DNA of 64,000 bases from the NCBI RefSeq assembly GCF_905475395.1, contig NC_058342.1, positions 2,180,501 through 2,244,500 of the forward strand, given 5' to 3'. The notes beneath the pieces were generated by a model that saw nothing but the letters and a program-made list of their open reading frames with translations, was not told the DNA's origin and did no database searches. Positions 7,241 to 19,200 of this stretch are shown piece by piece; positions within the stretch are counted from its first letter, which is position 1; every line of letters begins with the position of its first letter. The position numbers were made by a program, and so were the translations under genes. The stretch is from Chrysoperla carnea (lineage: Eukaryota; Arthropoda; Insecta; Neuroptera; Chrysopidae).

Positions 7241-10200
7241 TCACGAATTAACTATACATTTTTTCTTTTTGATGCAAGGTTCATCTATATATTCAGCTTT
7301 TCGTTTATAGGTTGTAGTATTCAAAGAATAGTGACCCCAGGGTAGTGTATCATAGGAACCAGGTATAATATATCGCTTATCATCATAAGGGCTTAGAGCA
7401 ATTTTTGTCTGAGTTTGGGTGTAAAGCTTAAGTTTATCAGATTTTATGAGGTTTTGATCAACTGATATCTCTTTAAATTCCTCCAAACATTCAACATAAT
7501 CTTCAAATGTTATTTTCGTACTAAGAACTGACCTTTTAACTCCCTTAGCTTTTTTTGTTAACCCAAGATTATTTGATTCTTGTTTAATATTCCCATGATT
7601 AAATATAGAATCATCAAGCGATTTTGTTTGTTTTTCTAGAGGGGTTGCCATTTTTAATGTATATAATTTTGATCGTAATCCTACAAAATGAGTCATAGGA
7701 GTTCCATTGTTTTCATCCTTCATCATACCAAGCACTTTCTTATTAACGCAAGGTATATTATAAACATTAGAAGGATGGTAATCACTGGTATCAAAATACT
7801 TGTGACAATCTCTTTTTATCATTTCATAAGGATCATGGTTTTTAATTTCGTAAATAACCGAGTCAGTATCTGTATAGATAGCGGTAGAATCTTCACCCAG
7901 CTGTGGAATCATATAGCCATAATGAAAATCATAAATTGTAGTTTTAGCTAAATCTAAGATTGCCATACCAATATACAAAGGCTTATTGAAGAATATATCC
8001 ATCTTTTTCAACTCAATGGCCACCAAGTTTGAATTGAAAATTGTACAAGAATGAAATTGGGGTTTAGATATATAAGCTTCTGCCCCATATCGACCCTCCC
8101 ATTTTGTAACAAGCTTTACATTAGAATGTTTCCTAATATTTTCCATTGTTTTTCCAAAGACGGCATTGTTCATTAATTTATACAAATTTTTCTCAAAATC
8201 ATTATTAGCATTCTTTCGTAGTTTGGTATTTAAATCAATATAATTATGATTGAAGCCAAGGCGACTGTTTAAATTTTAAAACTTTATGAATTTTTTCTAA
8301 TTTTAGCCCATTGTTTAATGCCTGCTTCAATGTTCTATAATGAATTACATATCGCTCTTTATCATGAAGAGTACCCATCAATTTACTCTGTTTAGAATTA
8401 GGTGCTGATCTATGTTCAGGGCAAAAAGGTAAATCCTTATGTTTATCATGAAGTTTTTCAGGATATTTGAGATCAACTTCTAAGAAATATCCATTATCGG
8501 CATCATCCGAAATTATTGAAACATCAATATTTGTATCACACCACTCAAAACCACTGTAAGGAAGACACTGACTCATCGCCCATCCATATTGATTGTTAAT
8601 GTCTAAATAAAGTAAATGCACTTCAGGCTTGGATGAATCAAATCCTGAAACGTATTTATTATTCGCTGTAGAACGTCGTTTCATACATTGACTCAAACCA
8701 CCGCGAATTCCTCGTTCAACAAACATCATCATATCTATATCAGTCAACAATTCGAACTCAATATTTGTATACTTCAACATACATTCCCACGTATATCCCG
8801 CTAATGTATAGTAATTTCTCGGGTCAAGGTTGTATGTAGACAGGCAGGTTGCTCTAAACGTTTCGAAAATATCCGTAAGTAGCATTATATCCGTTTCCAT
8901 ATAGAGATCTACATAATCACCTAAATTTGAACAATTAAATGCTGACCAAACGTTTTGCGCATGATGATACATTTGTCTAGAACACTGTTTCTCCTCCAAT
9001 CGATTATAGAATGCTTCTATGTTCGATAGTTGAGTGTAATTAAATTTATCAAACGAATCAACAAAATCATATGGCATTACACCTTTCTTTGTCAACAATT
9101 GAAACTGATTTTCCGAAATTTTAGAAAAATGCTTCCTCATGTTGGGAAATTCCAACAAGTATGATGCTAGCTTATCGAGGGAAGACGCTAAAAATCTATA
9201 CGAATCTATGAAACGGAATTTAATAGATGAATCATCAATGTTTTTGGTAAAAGAAATATATTTTTCTTTAGTAACAGGTAGTAGTTCAACGCGTCCACCA
9301 ATCTTTGTTGCAACATCCTCCACAATCAATATACCATCATAATTCGACATATTACGGAAAACTACAGGAACCACATGACTGTCTTGATAGTTAATATTAC
9401 ATGTGCGGGACCTCTATAATTAGTTCCATCTCTATATCCACCACTTTTCGACATAAGATGAAAATGGTCTCGAACTTTTTTCTCTCCATCAACAAACGGC
9501 TTATTGCATATATGACAACATGATGATTTTAGAAAATCTTCCTCTTCAATGATAGTTAATGGATCCATCTCATATGAACATAAAAATATTGTTTCTACTT
9601 CTTCAGATATTCGCATCAATTCCTTTGTAAACCAATCCATACAATCCATTCCCCGATATGAACGATAATATGATAGGGAATCATCATAAGCACATTTAAA
9701 ATAATACCCCACAACAGCAGGTATATGTTTTTGATATCGAATTTTATCATCCATTGGTTCCAATACACTTTCAATGTCTGCGTAGATAATAAAAGGTGTT
9801 TTCTCTTTATTTTTAAAATTTTTAAACTTTAAAATATTTTCTCCAACTTTCGGCATTCTTATCGCACATTCATTTATTTTCTTACAATTCTCATAATGGG
9901 TGTTCAATTTTTCTTCCGTGTAGAAATAATGTAAGCATCGCTCACAGAAAAACTTTTTGTGACCTTGTTTATTCAGTTGAGTTGAAACCAAACGGGATAG
10001 ATTTTTAATCCAAACGTAATGATAACGAGTAGGTAATAAATTATCATTACAATCATCCCCAATATCATCATAATGATTCTGAATCATCAATAAGTTTATA
10101 TGTTTAGTCATTTTATTTTTGCTCAGATAGCATGGTACAACATTAAAGTTTTTTCGATGTTTCTTCAGTACATAAACATTTATCGATACTTCATTTTGAT

Positions 10201-11095
10201 TTTCAAAATTTGGAATCTGCTTCAAGGTCATAGGGAATTGGATACTTTTCAATTTCAATACCTTTGAATAATGTGAGTATCTTAATACTCGATCATGATT
10301 CTTCTCAACAGGATACAATGCTGACGTCACAGCCCACGCAAAGCATGCATTATCATCATTCTTTACGTTTATACAAGCTTCCAGTCGTTTGATTTGGGTA
10401 GGTAGTTCAATATATGACGATCCAAGTAATGGTGTATATTTATTTATATTAACACCAAGGTTAATAATGTTTACTAGAGTCCAACCACTGTTGCGTTCCT
10501 CGAATTCTTCCAAATCACGTGTTATCGGACCGACAACATTCTTCCCAAACCATTCATTCACATCAGTATTCTGATATATTGGATTATTTGAAGTAGTGAA
10601 GTATTTGTGTTCAGTTATCATTTTGTTTGCAGATACAATTTGAAATTCTCCACAGAAAATAACGTTAACTTTTATAGCTTCATGAATTTTCAGAACGTTA
10701 CTTATTCTTCGTCGAAAAAGTGCTTCACAATCCTTCAAAAATGCTTTAGGATCTTTATGTTTCAGATTACTAATAATACCAGTTCTAAGCCGACTCTCAA
10801 ATGCAGATAGGGAATCATCCCATCGTACTCTCTTTACAGCCGTCTCTTTTCGACTTTGAACACCTGCTCCGTGCTTTAACATACACTTAAGATTGCAACG
10901 ATAACTTTTTACAAGAGCCAAGTTTGCTAACAAATTTTGCTTTTTACCAACAGATTTTGCAGCTTTCAATTTTTTACATATCCGTCGAACAGCAATATTG
11001 CAATTTTTCAAGCCATCTCTAATAATCAATTTATTAGCAGTCATGGTGTCGATAGATTTTATTTTCTCCAACAAAGTAGACATTGAGTACATCAT
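7241..11095 (-). pseudogene. Protein-primed family B DNA polymerase (PolB), left copy, broken
   Basis: Polinton-type PolB with N-terminal extension, 3'-5' exonuclease and polymerase. The gene starts at ATG 11095, directly after a leader intron (11811-11112). It is split at ~9401 by a -1 frame change shared with the right copy, and again at ~8240 by a 4-bp insertion found only here, giving three open pieces (11095-9362, 9374-8244, 8185-7241). It also differs from the right copy at about ten residues, for example GEDSTAI against GDDSTAT just before motif C. Catalytic motifs are as described for the right copy. With two frame breaks it cannot make a full enzyme without rescue. Confidence 0.88.
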
Positions 11096-11111
11096 TTTCA
11101 CTGTATGAAAC

Positions 11112-11811
11112 CTAGAAATGATATAAGAAAAAATAGGTTTTAATCCTATAATATATAAACAATAATTATAATTCAAATACATGAAGATAAACGAACTTTT
11201 ACAAATATTACTGATATTATCACATAGAAAAAATTAAATTTTATATATATGTGTACAGTAATGCTGAACCTAAAACATAATTTTGTAATAGTTTAGATTT
11301 TCATATAAACCAAACATTCTCAATATCTATGTTTTATATACCTAAATCATATAGATAACTGCCCGTTTTGTAAGCGGGTCTTACAGATATCATGATTTGA
11401 TACAATCACCCATATAGAGCTACTTCATTAATACACAGATAGAAAACGTTGATTTTAATAGTATACAATCTAATCGAAACAATAAAACTATTTCATTTTT
11501 CACTTTACTTCAAACCCTTTACGACTCTAAGATCCTATAAGTAGCTCAATTTTCATATAAACCAAACATTCTCAATATCTATGTTTTATATACCTAAATC
11601 ATATAGATAACTGCCCGTTTTGTAAGCGGGTCTTACAGATATCATGATTTGATACAATCACCCATATAGAGCTACTTCATTAATACACAGATAGAAAACG
11701 TTGATTTTAATAGTATACAATCTAATCCAAACAAAAATATATTCTAGTTTTCACTTCGCTTTATCATTACAAAGTAATAGATAGATGACGTGTTCGTGTT
11801 ATGAAACTTAC
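11112..11811 (-). other. Leader (5'UTR) intron of left PolB with 179-bp direct repeats
   Basis: Donor AAG|GTAAGTTTC at 11811 and acceptor TTTCTAG at 11112 bracket 700 nt ending 16 nt before the PolB ATG. Inside are two direct repeats of 179 bp (11549-11727 and 11297-11475). It mirrors the right arm exactly. Confidence 0.6.
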
Positions 11812-11965
11812 CTTACAACAACAATAATCAACAGTTATATATTTTTTAAGACACACAAACTTTACAACAATGTTCACGATATATAACACACTTTTATTAT
11901 AATAATTTTTAAGGCACTTTTATTATGATTATTAATAACTTGTTCACTTTCACTGTAAATATTCA

Positions 11966-12002
11966 ACTGAGTCAGGTCAAGGAAATAACTCTGCTTATAT
12001 AC
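11966..12002 (-). promoter_or_regulatory. TATA/TCAGTT promoter of left PolB
   Basis: TATATAAG on the minus strand at 12001-11994 and TCAGTT with its A at 11968, 33 bases downstream. This is the mirror image of the right-arm promoter. Confidence 0.6.
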
Positions 12003-12580
12003 GTTTTTCAAAATTGAAATATTTGAACATGTTTTGACATGTAAAAAATTGTTCTAGAACATTATTTTATAGTTTAACAATTTGAAAAATAGATTATATA
12101 TAATAGACAAGAAAGTTTTTATAAATAATAGTTGTTACATTTCCATTTTTAATGTTTTTTTTTTGTTTTTTTTGTTTTTTTTTTTTTTTAAAGTAAGCAA
12201 TATGACACTTGAAATTTACATAATAAAAATACATGTTCAAACTTGTTTGAATCGACTTTGATCTTAAAATAATTTTACACGTGTACTTTAGTCAGCAATT
12301 TTCAAGAATATGTTGAAATAGATTTGACATTGAAAAATATGATATCATCAACCTGTTACAAGTTCAAACTTGTTTGAATCGACTTAAAATAATTTTACAT
12401 GTGTCAAGACACGTGACCGGATGTTAATATTTTTTTATTGAATCAGCAAATATTTTTTTTTTTTTTTTAATGAAATAAGATGAATCAGCAGTGTAATTTT
12501 ATAAATCACAAGTATGTTCACAAAAGCGGTCCACTATGACAAATTTTTATTGTTACAAGTATGTTCATAAAAACGGTCCA

Positions 12581-12765
12581 CTATGAAATAAGACCTTTTT
12601 TATCAATATATGAATCGTGTAAAGAGTCGAACCCTAACCACCGGACTTTAAATTTGGAGCTAAGACCTTTTCCACTAAATAAATGTTTGGATCGTGAACT
12701 TTTTGTAATTCTTCGGCATAGAAACCACCCTATATATCTTCGTTGCTGTAATCCTTCAATAAATA
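12581..12765 (-). pseudogene. Integrase C-terminal (chromodomain-like) remnant, left arm
   Basis: Mirror of 14586-14770. Read on the minus strand it gives the C-terminal part of a Polinton retrovirus-like integrase, including 'GGFYAEELQKV', with one premature TAG and a frame change. It abuts the 16-bp minisatellite directly, so the catalytic core is absent. See the right-arm entry. Confidence 0.6.
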
Positions 12766-13457
12766 TGCAGGTCTGTTTCTAAACAGGTCTGTTTCTAAAC
12801 AGGTCTCTTTCTAAACAGGTCTGTTTCTAAACAGGTCTGTTTCTAAACAGGTCTCTTTCTAAACAGGTCTGTTTCTAAACAGGTCTGTTTCTAAACAGGT
12901 CTGTTTCTAAACAGGTCTGTATCTAAACAGGTCTCTTTCTAAACAGGTCTCTTTCTAAACAGGTCTGTTTCTAAACAGGTCTGTATCTAAACAGGTCTCT
13001 TTCTAAACAGGTCTCTTTCTAAACAGGTCTGTTTCTAAACAGGTCTGTTTCTAAACAGGTCTCTTTCTAAACAGGTCTCTTTCTAAACAGGTCTGTTTCT
13101 AAACAGGTCTGTTTCTAAACAGGTCTGTTTCTAAACAGGTCTGTTTCTAAACAGGTCTGTTTCTAAACAGGTCTGTATCTAAACAGGTTTCTTTCTAAAC
13201 AGGTCTGTTTCTAAACAGGTCTGTTTCTAATCAGGTCTGTTTCTAAACAGGTCTGTTTCTAAACAGGTCTGTTTCTAATCAGGTCTGTTTCTAAACAGGT
13301 CTGTTTCTAAACAGGTCTCTTTCTAAACAGGTCTGTTTCTAAACAGGTCTGTTTCTAAACAGGTCTCTTTCTAAACAGGTCTGTTTCTAAACAGGTCTCT
13401 TTCTAAACAGGTCTCTTTCTAAACAGGTCTGTTTCTAAACAGGTCTGTTTCTAAACA
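12766..13457 (+). repeat. 16-bp minisatellite, left block (~43 units)
   Basis: Head-to-tail copies of AAACAGGTCTGTTTCT with two main variants, CTCTTTCT and CTGTATCT, at the second half. Each unit holds the interrupted palindrome AAACAG-GT-CTGTTT. The block ends at ~13,458, where the unit flips to its reverse complement at CTAAACAggtaTGTTTAG. Confidence 0.95.
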
Positions 13458-14585
13458 GGTATGTTTAGAAAGAGACCTGTTTAGAAACAGACCTGTTTAG
13501 AAACAGACCTGTTTAGAAACAGACCTGTTTAGAAACTGACCTGTTTAGAAACAGACCTGTTTAGAAACAGACCTGTTTAGAAAGAGACCTGTTTAGAAAG
13601 AGACCTGTTTAGAAACAGACCTGTTTAGAAACAGACCTGTTTAGAAACAGACCTGTTTAGAAAGAGACCTGTTTAGATACACACCTGTTTAGAAACAGAC
13701 CTGTTTAGAAACAGACCTGTTTAGAAACAGACCTGTTTAGAAACAGACCTGTTTAGAAAGAGACCTGTTTAGAAACAGACCTGTTTAGAAACAGACCTGT
13801 TTAGAAAGAGGCCTGTTTAGAAAGAGACCTGTTTAGATACAGACCTGTTTAGAAACAGACCTGTTTAGAAATAGACCTGTTTAGAAAGAGACCTGTTTAG
13901 ATACAGACCTGTTTAGAAACAGACCTGTTTAGAAACAGACCTGTTTAGAAACAGACCTGTTTAGAAAGAGACCTGTTTAGAAAGAGACCTGTTTAGAAAC
14001 AGACCCGTTTAGAAAGAGACCTGTTTAGAAACAGACCTGTTTAGAAACAGACCTGGTTAGAAAGAGACCTGTTTAGAAACAGACCTGTTTAGAAACAGAC
14101 CTGTTTAGAAAGAGACCTGTTTAGAAAGAGACCTGTTTAGAAACAGACCTGTTTAGAAACAGACCTGTTTAGAAACAGACCTGTTTAGAAAGAGACCTGT
14201 TTAGATACAGACCTGTTTAGAAACAGACCTGTTTAGAAACAGACCTGTTTAGAAACAGACCTGTTTAGAAACAGACCTGTTTAGAAAGAGACCTGTTTAG
14301 AAACAGACCTGTTTAGAAACAGACCTGTTTAGATACAGACCTGTTTAGAAAGAGACCTGTTTAGATACAGACCTGTTTAGAAACAGACCTGTTTAGAAAG
14401 AGACCTGTGTAGAAAGAGACCTGTTTAGATACAGACCTGTTTAGAAACAGACCTGTTTAGAAACAGACCTGTTTAGAAACAGACCTGTTTAGAAAGAGAC
14501 CTGTTTAGAAACAGACCTGTTTAGAAACAGACCTGTTTAGAAAGAGACCTGTTTAGAAACAGACCTGTTTAGAAACAGACCTGCA
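13458..14585 (-). repeat. 16-bp minisatellite, right block (~70 units, inverted)
   Basis: Reverse-complement units AGAAACAGACCTGTTT with the same variant types (AGAAAGAG, AGATACAG). It is about 430 bp longer than the left block, which is why the midpoint of the arms (~13,675) and the flip point (~13,458) differ. It ends abruptly against the integrase remnant. Confidence 0.95.
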
Positions 14586-14770
14586 TATTTATTGAAGGAT
14601 TACAGCAACGAAGATATATAGGGTGGTTTCTATGCCGAAGAATTACAAAAAGTTCACGATCCAAACATTTATTTAGTGGAAAAGGTCTTAGCTCCAAATT
14701 TAAAGTCCGGTGGTTAGGGTTCGACTCTTTACACGATTCATATATTGATAAAAAAGGTCTTATTTCATAG
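14586..14770 (+). pseudogene. Integrase C-terminal (chromodomain-like) remnant, right arm
   Basis: One frame from 14586 reads 'YLLKDYSNEDI', a TAG stop, then 'GGFYAEELQKVHDPNIYLVE' onward, and a second frame from 14714 reads 'LGFDSLHDSYIDKKG'. This is the recognisable end of the retrovirus-like integrase of Polintons, where a 'FY-x-E-x-LQKV' strand leads into a chromodomain. It has at least one stop and one frame change. Everything upstream, including the DDE core, is replaced by the 16-bp minisatellite. It lies in the same direction as PolB, ~580 bp before its promoter. Family assignment comes from recognised pattern only. Confidence 0.6.
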
Positions 14771-14929
14771 TGGACCGTTTTTATGAACATACTTGTAACA
14801 ATAAAAATTTGTCATAGTGGACCGCTTTTGTGAACATACTTGTGATTTATAAAATTACACTGCTGATTCATCTTATTTCATTAAAAAAAAAAAAAAATAT
14901 TTGCTGATTCAATAAAAAAATATTAACAT

Positions 14930-15120
14930 CCGGTCACGTGTCTTGACACATGTAAAATTATTTTAAGTCGATTCAAACAAGTTTGAACTTGTAACAGGTT
15001 GATGATATCATATTTTTCAAGGTCAAATCTATTTCAACATATTCTTGAAAATTGCTGACTAAAGTACACGTGTAAAATTATTTTAAGATCAAAGTCGATT
15101 CAAACAAGTTTGAACATGTA
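14930..15120. repeat. Paired 16-bp palindromes in right arm
   Basis: TTCAAACAAGTTTGAA occurs at 14972-14987 and 15099-15114, each preceded by a TGTAAAATTATTTTAAG block (the second within CACGTGTAAAATTA). The left arm has the mirror copies at 12236-12251 and 12363-12378, and 5460-5475 holds a fifth perfect copy. A bound protein or replication-start role is possible. Confidence 0.5.
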
Positions 15121-15346
15121 TTTTTATTATGTAAATTTCAAGTGTCATATTGCTTACTTTGAAAAAAAAAAAAAACAAAAAAAACAAAAAAAAAACATTA
15201 AAAATGGAAATGTAACAACTATTATTTATAAAAACTTTCTTGTCTATTATATATAATCTATTTTTCAAATTGTTAAACTATAAAATAATGTTCTAGAACA
15301 ATTTTTTACATGTCAAAACATGTTCAAATATTTCAATTTTGAAAAA

Positions 15347-15387
15347 CGTATATAAGCAGAGTTATTTCCTTGACCTGACTCAGTTGA
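15347..15387 (+). promoter_or_regulatory. TATA/TCAGTT promoter of right PolB
   Basis: TATATAAG at 15349-15356 and TCAGTT with its A at 15382, 33 bases downstream, matching the arthropod TCAGT initiator. The transcript would carry a ~157-nt first exon to the donor at 15539. Confidence 0.65.
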
Positions 15388-15538
15388 ATATTTACAGTGA
15401 AAGTGAACAAGTTATTAATAATCATAATAAAAGTGCCTTAAAAATTATTATAATAAAAGTGTGTTATATATCGTGAACATTGTTGTAAAGTTTGTGTGTC
15501 TTAAAAAATATATAACTGTTGATTATTGTTGTTGTAAG

Positions 15539-16238
15539 GTAAGTTTCATAACACGAACACGTCATCTATCTATTACTTTGTAATGATAAAGCGAAGTGAA
15601 AACTAGAATATATTTTTGTTTGGATTAGATTGTATACTATTAAAATCAACGTTTTCTATCTGTGTATTAATGAAGTAGCTCTATATGGGTGATTGTATCA
15701 AATCATGAAATCTGTAAGACCCGCTTACAAAACGGGCAGTTATCTATATGATTTAGGTATATAAAACATAGATATTGAGAATGTTTGGTTTATATGAAAA
15801 TTGAGCTACTTATAGGATCTTAGAGTCGTAAAGGGTTTGAAGTAAAGTGAAAAATGAAATAGTTTTATTGTTTCGATTAGATTGTATACTATTAAAATCA
15901 ACGTTTTCTATCTGTGTATTAATGAAGTAGCTCTATATGGGTGATTGTATCAAATCATGATATCTGTAAGACCCGCTTACAAAACGGGCAGTTATCTATA
16001 TGATTTAGGTATATAAAACATAGATATTGAGAATGTTTGGTTTATATGAAAATCTAAACTATTACAAAATTATGTTTTAGGTTCAGCATTACTGTACACA
16101 TATATATAAAATTTTATTTTTTCTATGTGATAATATCAGTAATATTTGTAAAAGTTCGTTTATCTTCATGTATTTGAATTATAATTATTGTTTATATATT
16201 ATAGGATTAAAACCTATTTTTTCTTATATCATTTCTAG
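15539..16238 (+). other. Leader (5'UTR) intron of right PolB with 179-bp direct repeats
   Basis: Donor AAG|GTAAGTTTC at 15539 and acceptor TTCTTATATCATTTCTAG ending at 16238. Two 179-bp direct repeats, 252 bp apart (15623-15801 and 15875-16053), fill the middle. Each holds GGTATATAAAACAT and a small CCCG-CTTACAAAA-CGGG hairpin. Splicing explains why the true PolB start is 16255 and not the upstream in-frame ATG at 16168, which lies inside the intron. Confidence 0.6.
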
Positions 16239-16254
16239 GTTTCATACAGTGAAA

Positions 16255-19200
16255 ATGATGTACTCAATGTCTACTTTGTTGGAGAAAATAAAATCTATCG
16301 ACACCATGACTGCTAATAAATTGAATATTGGAGATGGATTGAAAAATTGCAATATTGCTGTTCGACGGATATGTAAAAAATTGAAAGCTGCAAAATCTGT
16401 TGGTAAAAAGCAAAATTTGTTAGCAAACTTGGCTCTTGTAAAAAGTTATCGTTGCAATCTTAAGTGTATGTTAAAGCACGAGGCAGGTGTTCAAAGTCGA
16501 AAAGAGACGGCTGTAAAGAGAGTACGATGGGATGATTCCCTATCTGCATTTGAGAGTCGGCTTAGAACTGGTATTATTAGTAATCTGAAACATAAAGATC
16601 CTAAAGCATTTTTGAAGGATTGTGAAGCACTTTTTCGACGAAGAATAAGTAACGTTCTGAAAATTCATGAAGCTATAAAAGTTAACGTTATTTTCTGTGG
16701 AGAATTTCAAATTGTATCTGCAAACAAAATGATAACTGAACACAAATACTTCACTACTTCAAATAATCCAATATATCAGAATACTGATGTGAATGAATGG
16801 TTTGGGAAGAATGTTGTCGGTCCGATAACACGTGATTTGGAAGAATTCGAGGAACGCAACAGTGGTTGGACTCTAGTAAACATTATTAACCTTGGTGTTA
16901 ATATAAATAAATATACACCATTACTTGGATCGTCATATATTGAACTACCTACCCAAATCAAACGACTAGAAGCTTGTATAAACGTAAAGAATGATGATAA
17001 TGCATGCTTTGCGTGGGCTGTGACGTCAGCATTGTATCCTGTTGAGAAGAATCATGATCGAGTATTAAGATACTCACATTATTCAAAGGTATTGAAATTG
17101 AAAAGTATCCAATTCCCTATGACCTTGAAGCAGATTCCAAATTTTGAAAATCAAAATGAAGTATCGATAAATGTTTATGTACTGAAGAAACATCGAAAAA
17201 ACTTTAATGTTGTACCATGCTATCTGAGCAAAAATAAAATGACTAAACATATAAACTTATTGATGATTCAGAATCATTATGATGATATTGGGGATGATTG
17301 TAATGATAATTTATTACCTACTCGTTATCATTACGTTTGGATTAAAAATCTATCCCGTTTGGTTTCAACTCAACTGAATAAACAAGGTCACAAAAAGTTT
17401 TTCTGTGAGCGATGCTTACATTATTTCTACACGGAAGAAAAATTGAACACCCATTATGAGAATTGTAAGAAAATAAATGAATGTGCGATAAGAATGCCGA
17501 AAGTTGGAGAAAATATTTTAAAGTTTAAAAATTTTAAAAATAAAGAGAAAACACCTTTTATTATCTACGCAGACATTGAAAGTGTATTGGAACCAATGGA
17601 TGATAAAATTCGATATCAAAAACATATACCTGCTGTTGTGGGGTATTATTTTAAATGTGCTTATGATGATTCCCTATCATATTATCGTTCATATCGGGGA
17701 ATGGATTGTATGGATTGGTTTACAAAGGAATTGATGCGAATATCTGAAGAAGTAGAAACAATATTTTTATGTTCATATGAGATGGATCCATTAACTATCA
17801 TTGAAGAGGAAGATTTTCTAAAATCATCATGTTGTCATATATGCAATAAGCCGTTTGTTGATGGAGAGAAAAAAGTTCGAGACCATTTTCATCTTATGTC
17901 GAAAAGTGGTGGATATAGAGATGGAACTAATTATAGAGGTCCCGCACATGTAATATTAACTATCAAGACAGTCATGTGGTTCCTGTAGTTTTCCGTAATA
18001 TGTCGAATTATGATGGTATATTGATTGTGGAGGATGTTGCAACAAAGATTGGTGGACGCGTTGAACTACTACCTGTTACTAAAGAAAAATATATTTCTTT
18101 TACCAAAAACATTGATGATTCATCTATTAAATTCCGTTTCATAGATTCGTATAGATTTTTAGCGTCTTCCCTCGATAAGCTAGCATCATACTTGTTGGAA
18201 TTTCCCAACATGAGGAAGCATTTTTCTAAAATTTCGGAAAATCAGTTTCAATTGTTGACAAAGAAAGGTGTAATGCCATATGATTTTGTTGATTCGTTTG
18301 ATAAATTTAATTACACTCAACTATCGAACATAGAAGCATTCTATAATCGATTGGAGGAGAAACAGTGTTCTAGACAAATGTATCATCATGCGCAAAACGT
18401 TTGGTCAGCATTTAATTGTTCAAATTTAGGTGATTATGTAGATCTCTATATGGAAACGGATATAATGCTACTTACGGATATTTTCGAAACGTTTAGAGCA
18501 ACCTGCCTGTCTACATACAACCTTGACCCGGGAAATTACTATACATTAGCGGGATATACGTGGGAATGTATGTTGAAGTATACAAATATTGAGCTCGAAT
18601 TGTTGACTGATATAGATATGATGATGTTTGTTGAACGAGGAATTCGCTGTGGTTTGAGTCAATGTATGAAACGACGTTCTACAGCGAATAATAAATACGT
18701 TTCAGGATTTGATTCATCCAAGCCTGAAGTGCATTTACTTTATTTAGACATTAACAATCAATATGGATGGGCGATGAGTCAGTGTCTTCCTTACAGTGGT
18801 TTTGAGTGGTGTGATACAAATATTGATGTTTCAATGATTTCGGATGATGCCGATAATGGATATTTCTTAGAAGTTGATCTCAAATATCCTGAAAAACTTC
18901 ATGATAAACATAAGGATTTACCTTTTTGCCCTGAACATAGATCAGCACCTAATTCTAAACAGAGTAAATTGATGGGTACTCTTCATGATAAAGAGCGATA
19001 TGTAATTCATTATAGAACATTGAAGCAGGCATTAAACAATGGGCTAAAATTAGAAAAAATTCATAAAGTTTTAAAATTTAAACAGTCGCCTTGGCTTCAA
19101 TCATATATTGATTTAAATACCAAACTACGAAAGAATGCTAATAATGATTTTGAGAAAAATTTGTATAAATTAATGAACAATGCCGTCTTTGGAAAAACAA

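Larger units (their letters stand above)
6799..13457 (-). repeat. Left arm of 13.7-kb inverted duplication
   Basis: From 6,799 to the middle this sequence is the reverse complement of 13,458-20,547, with paired coordinates summing to ~27,350 near the PolB start. Identity is about 99 percent, with scattered substitutions, a 4-bp insertion (~8,240) and length differences in homopolymers and in the central minisatellite. The outer edge is sharp: homology stops at AATACAA (6,799). Contents from outside in: PolB, leader intron, promoter, integrase scrap and minisatellite. Confidence 0.9.

Noticed and set aside
9362..9420. Programmed frameshift in PolB
   Set aside because: No X_XXY_YYZ heptamer in the overlap in either arm; a fixed mutation before duplication is simpler.
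12766..14585. CRISPR-like array
   Set aside because: Units are 16 bp, contiguous, with no unique spacers, and the host is eukaryotic; it is a minisatellite.
12561..14790. 73-codon open frames in both arms
   Set aside because: They are antisense to the integrase remnant and identical only because the arms are duplicated.
16168..16254. 29 extra N-terminal codons on PolB
   Set aside because: Most of this lies inside the leader intron that ends at 16238; the start is placed at 16255.
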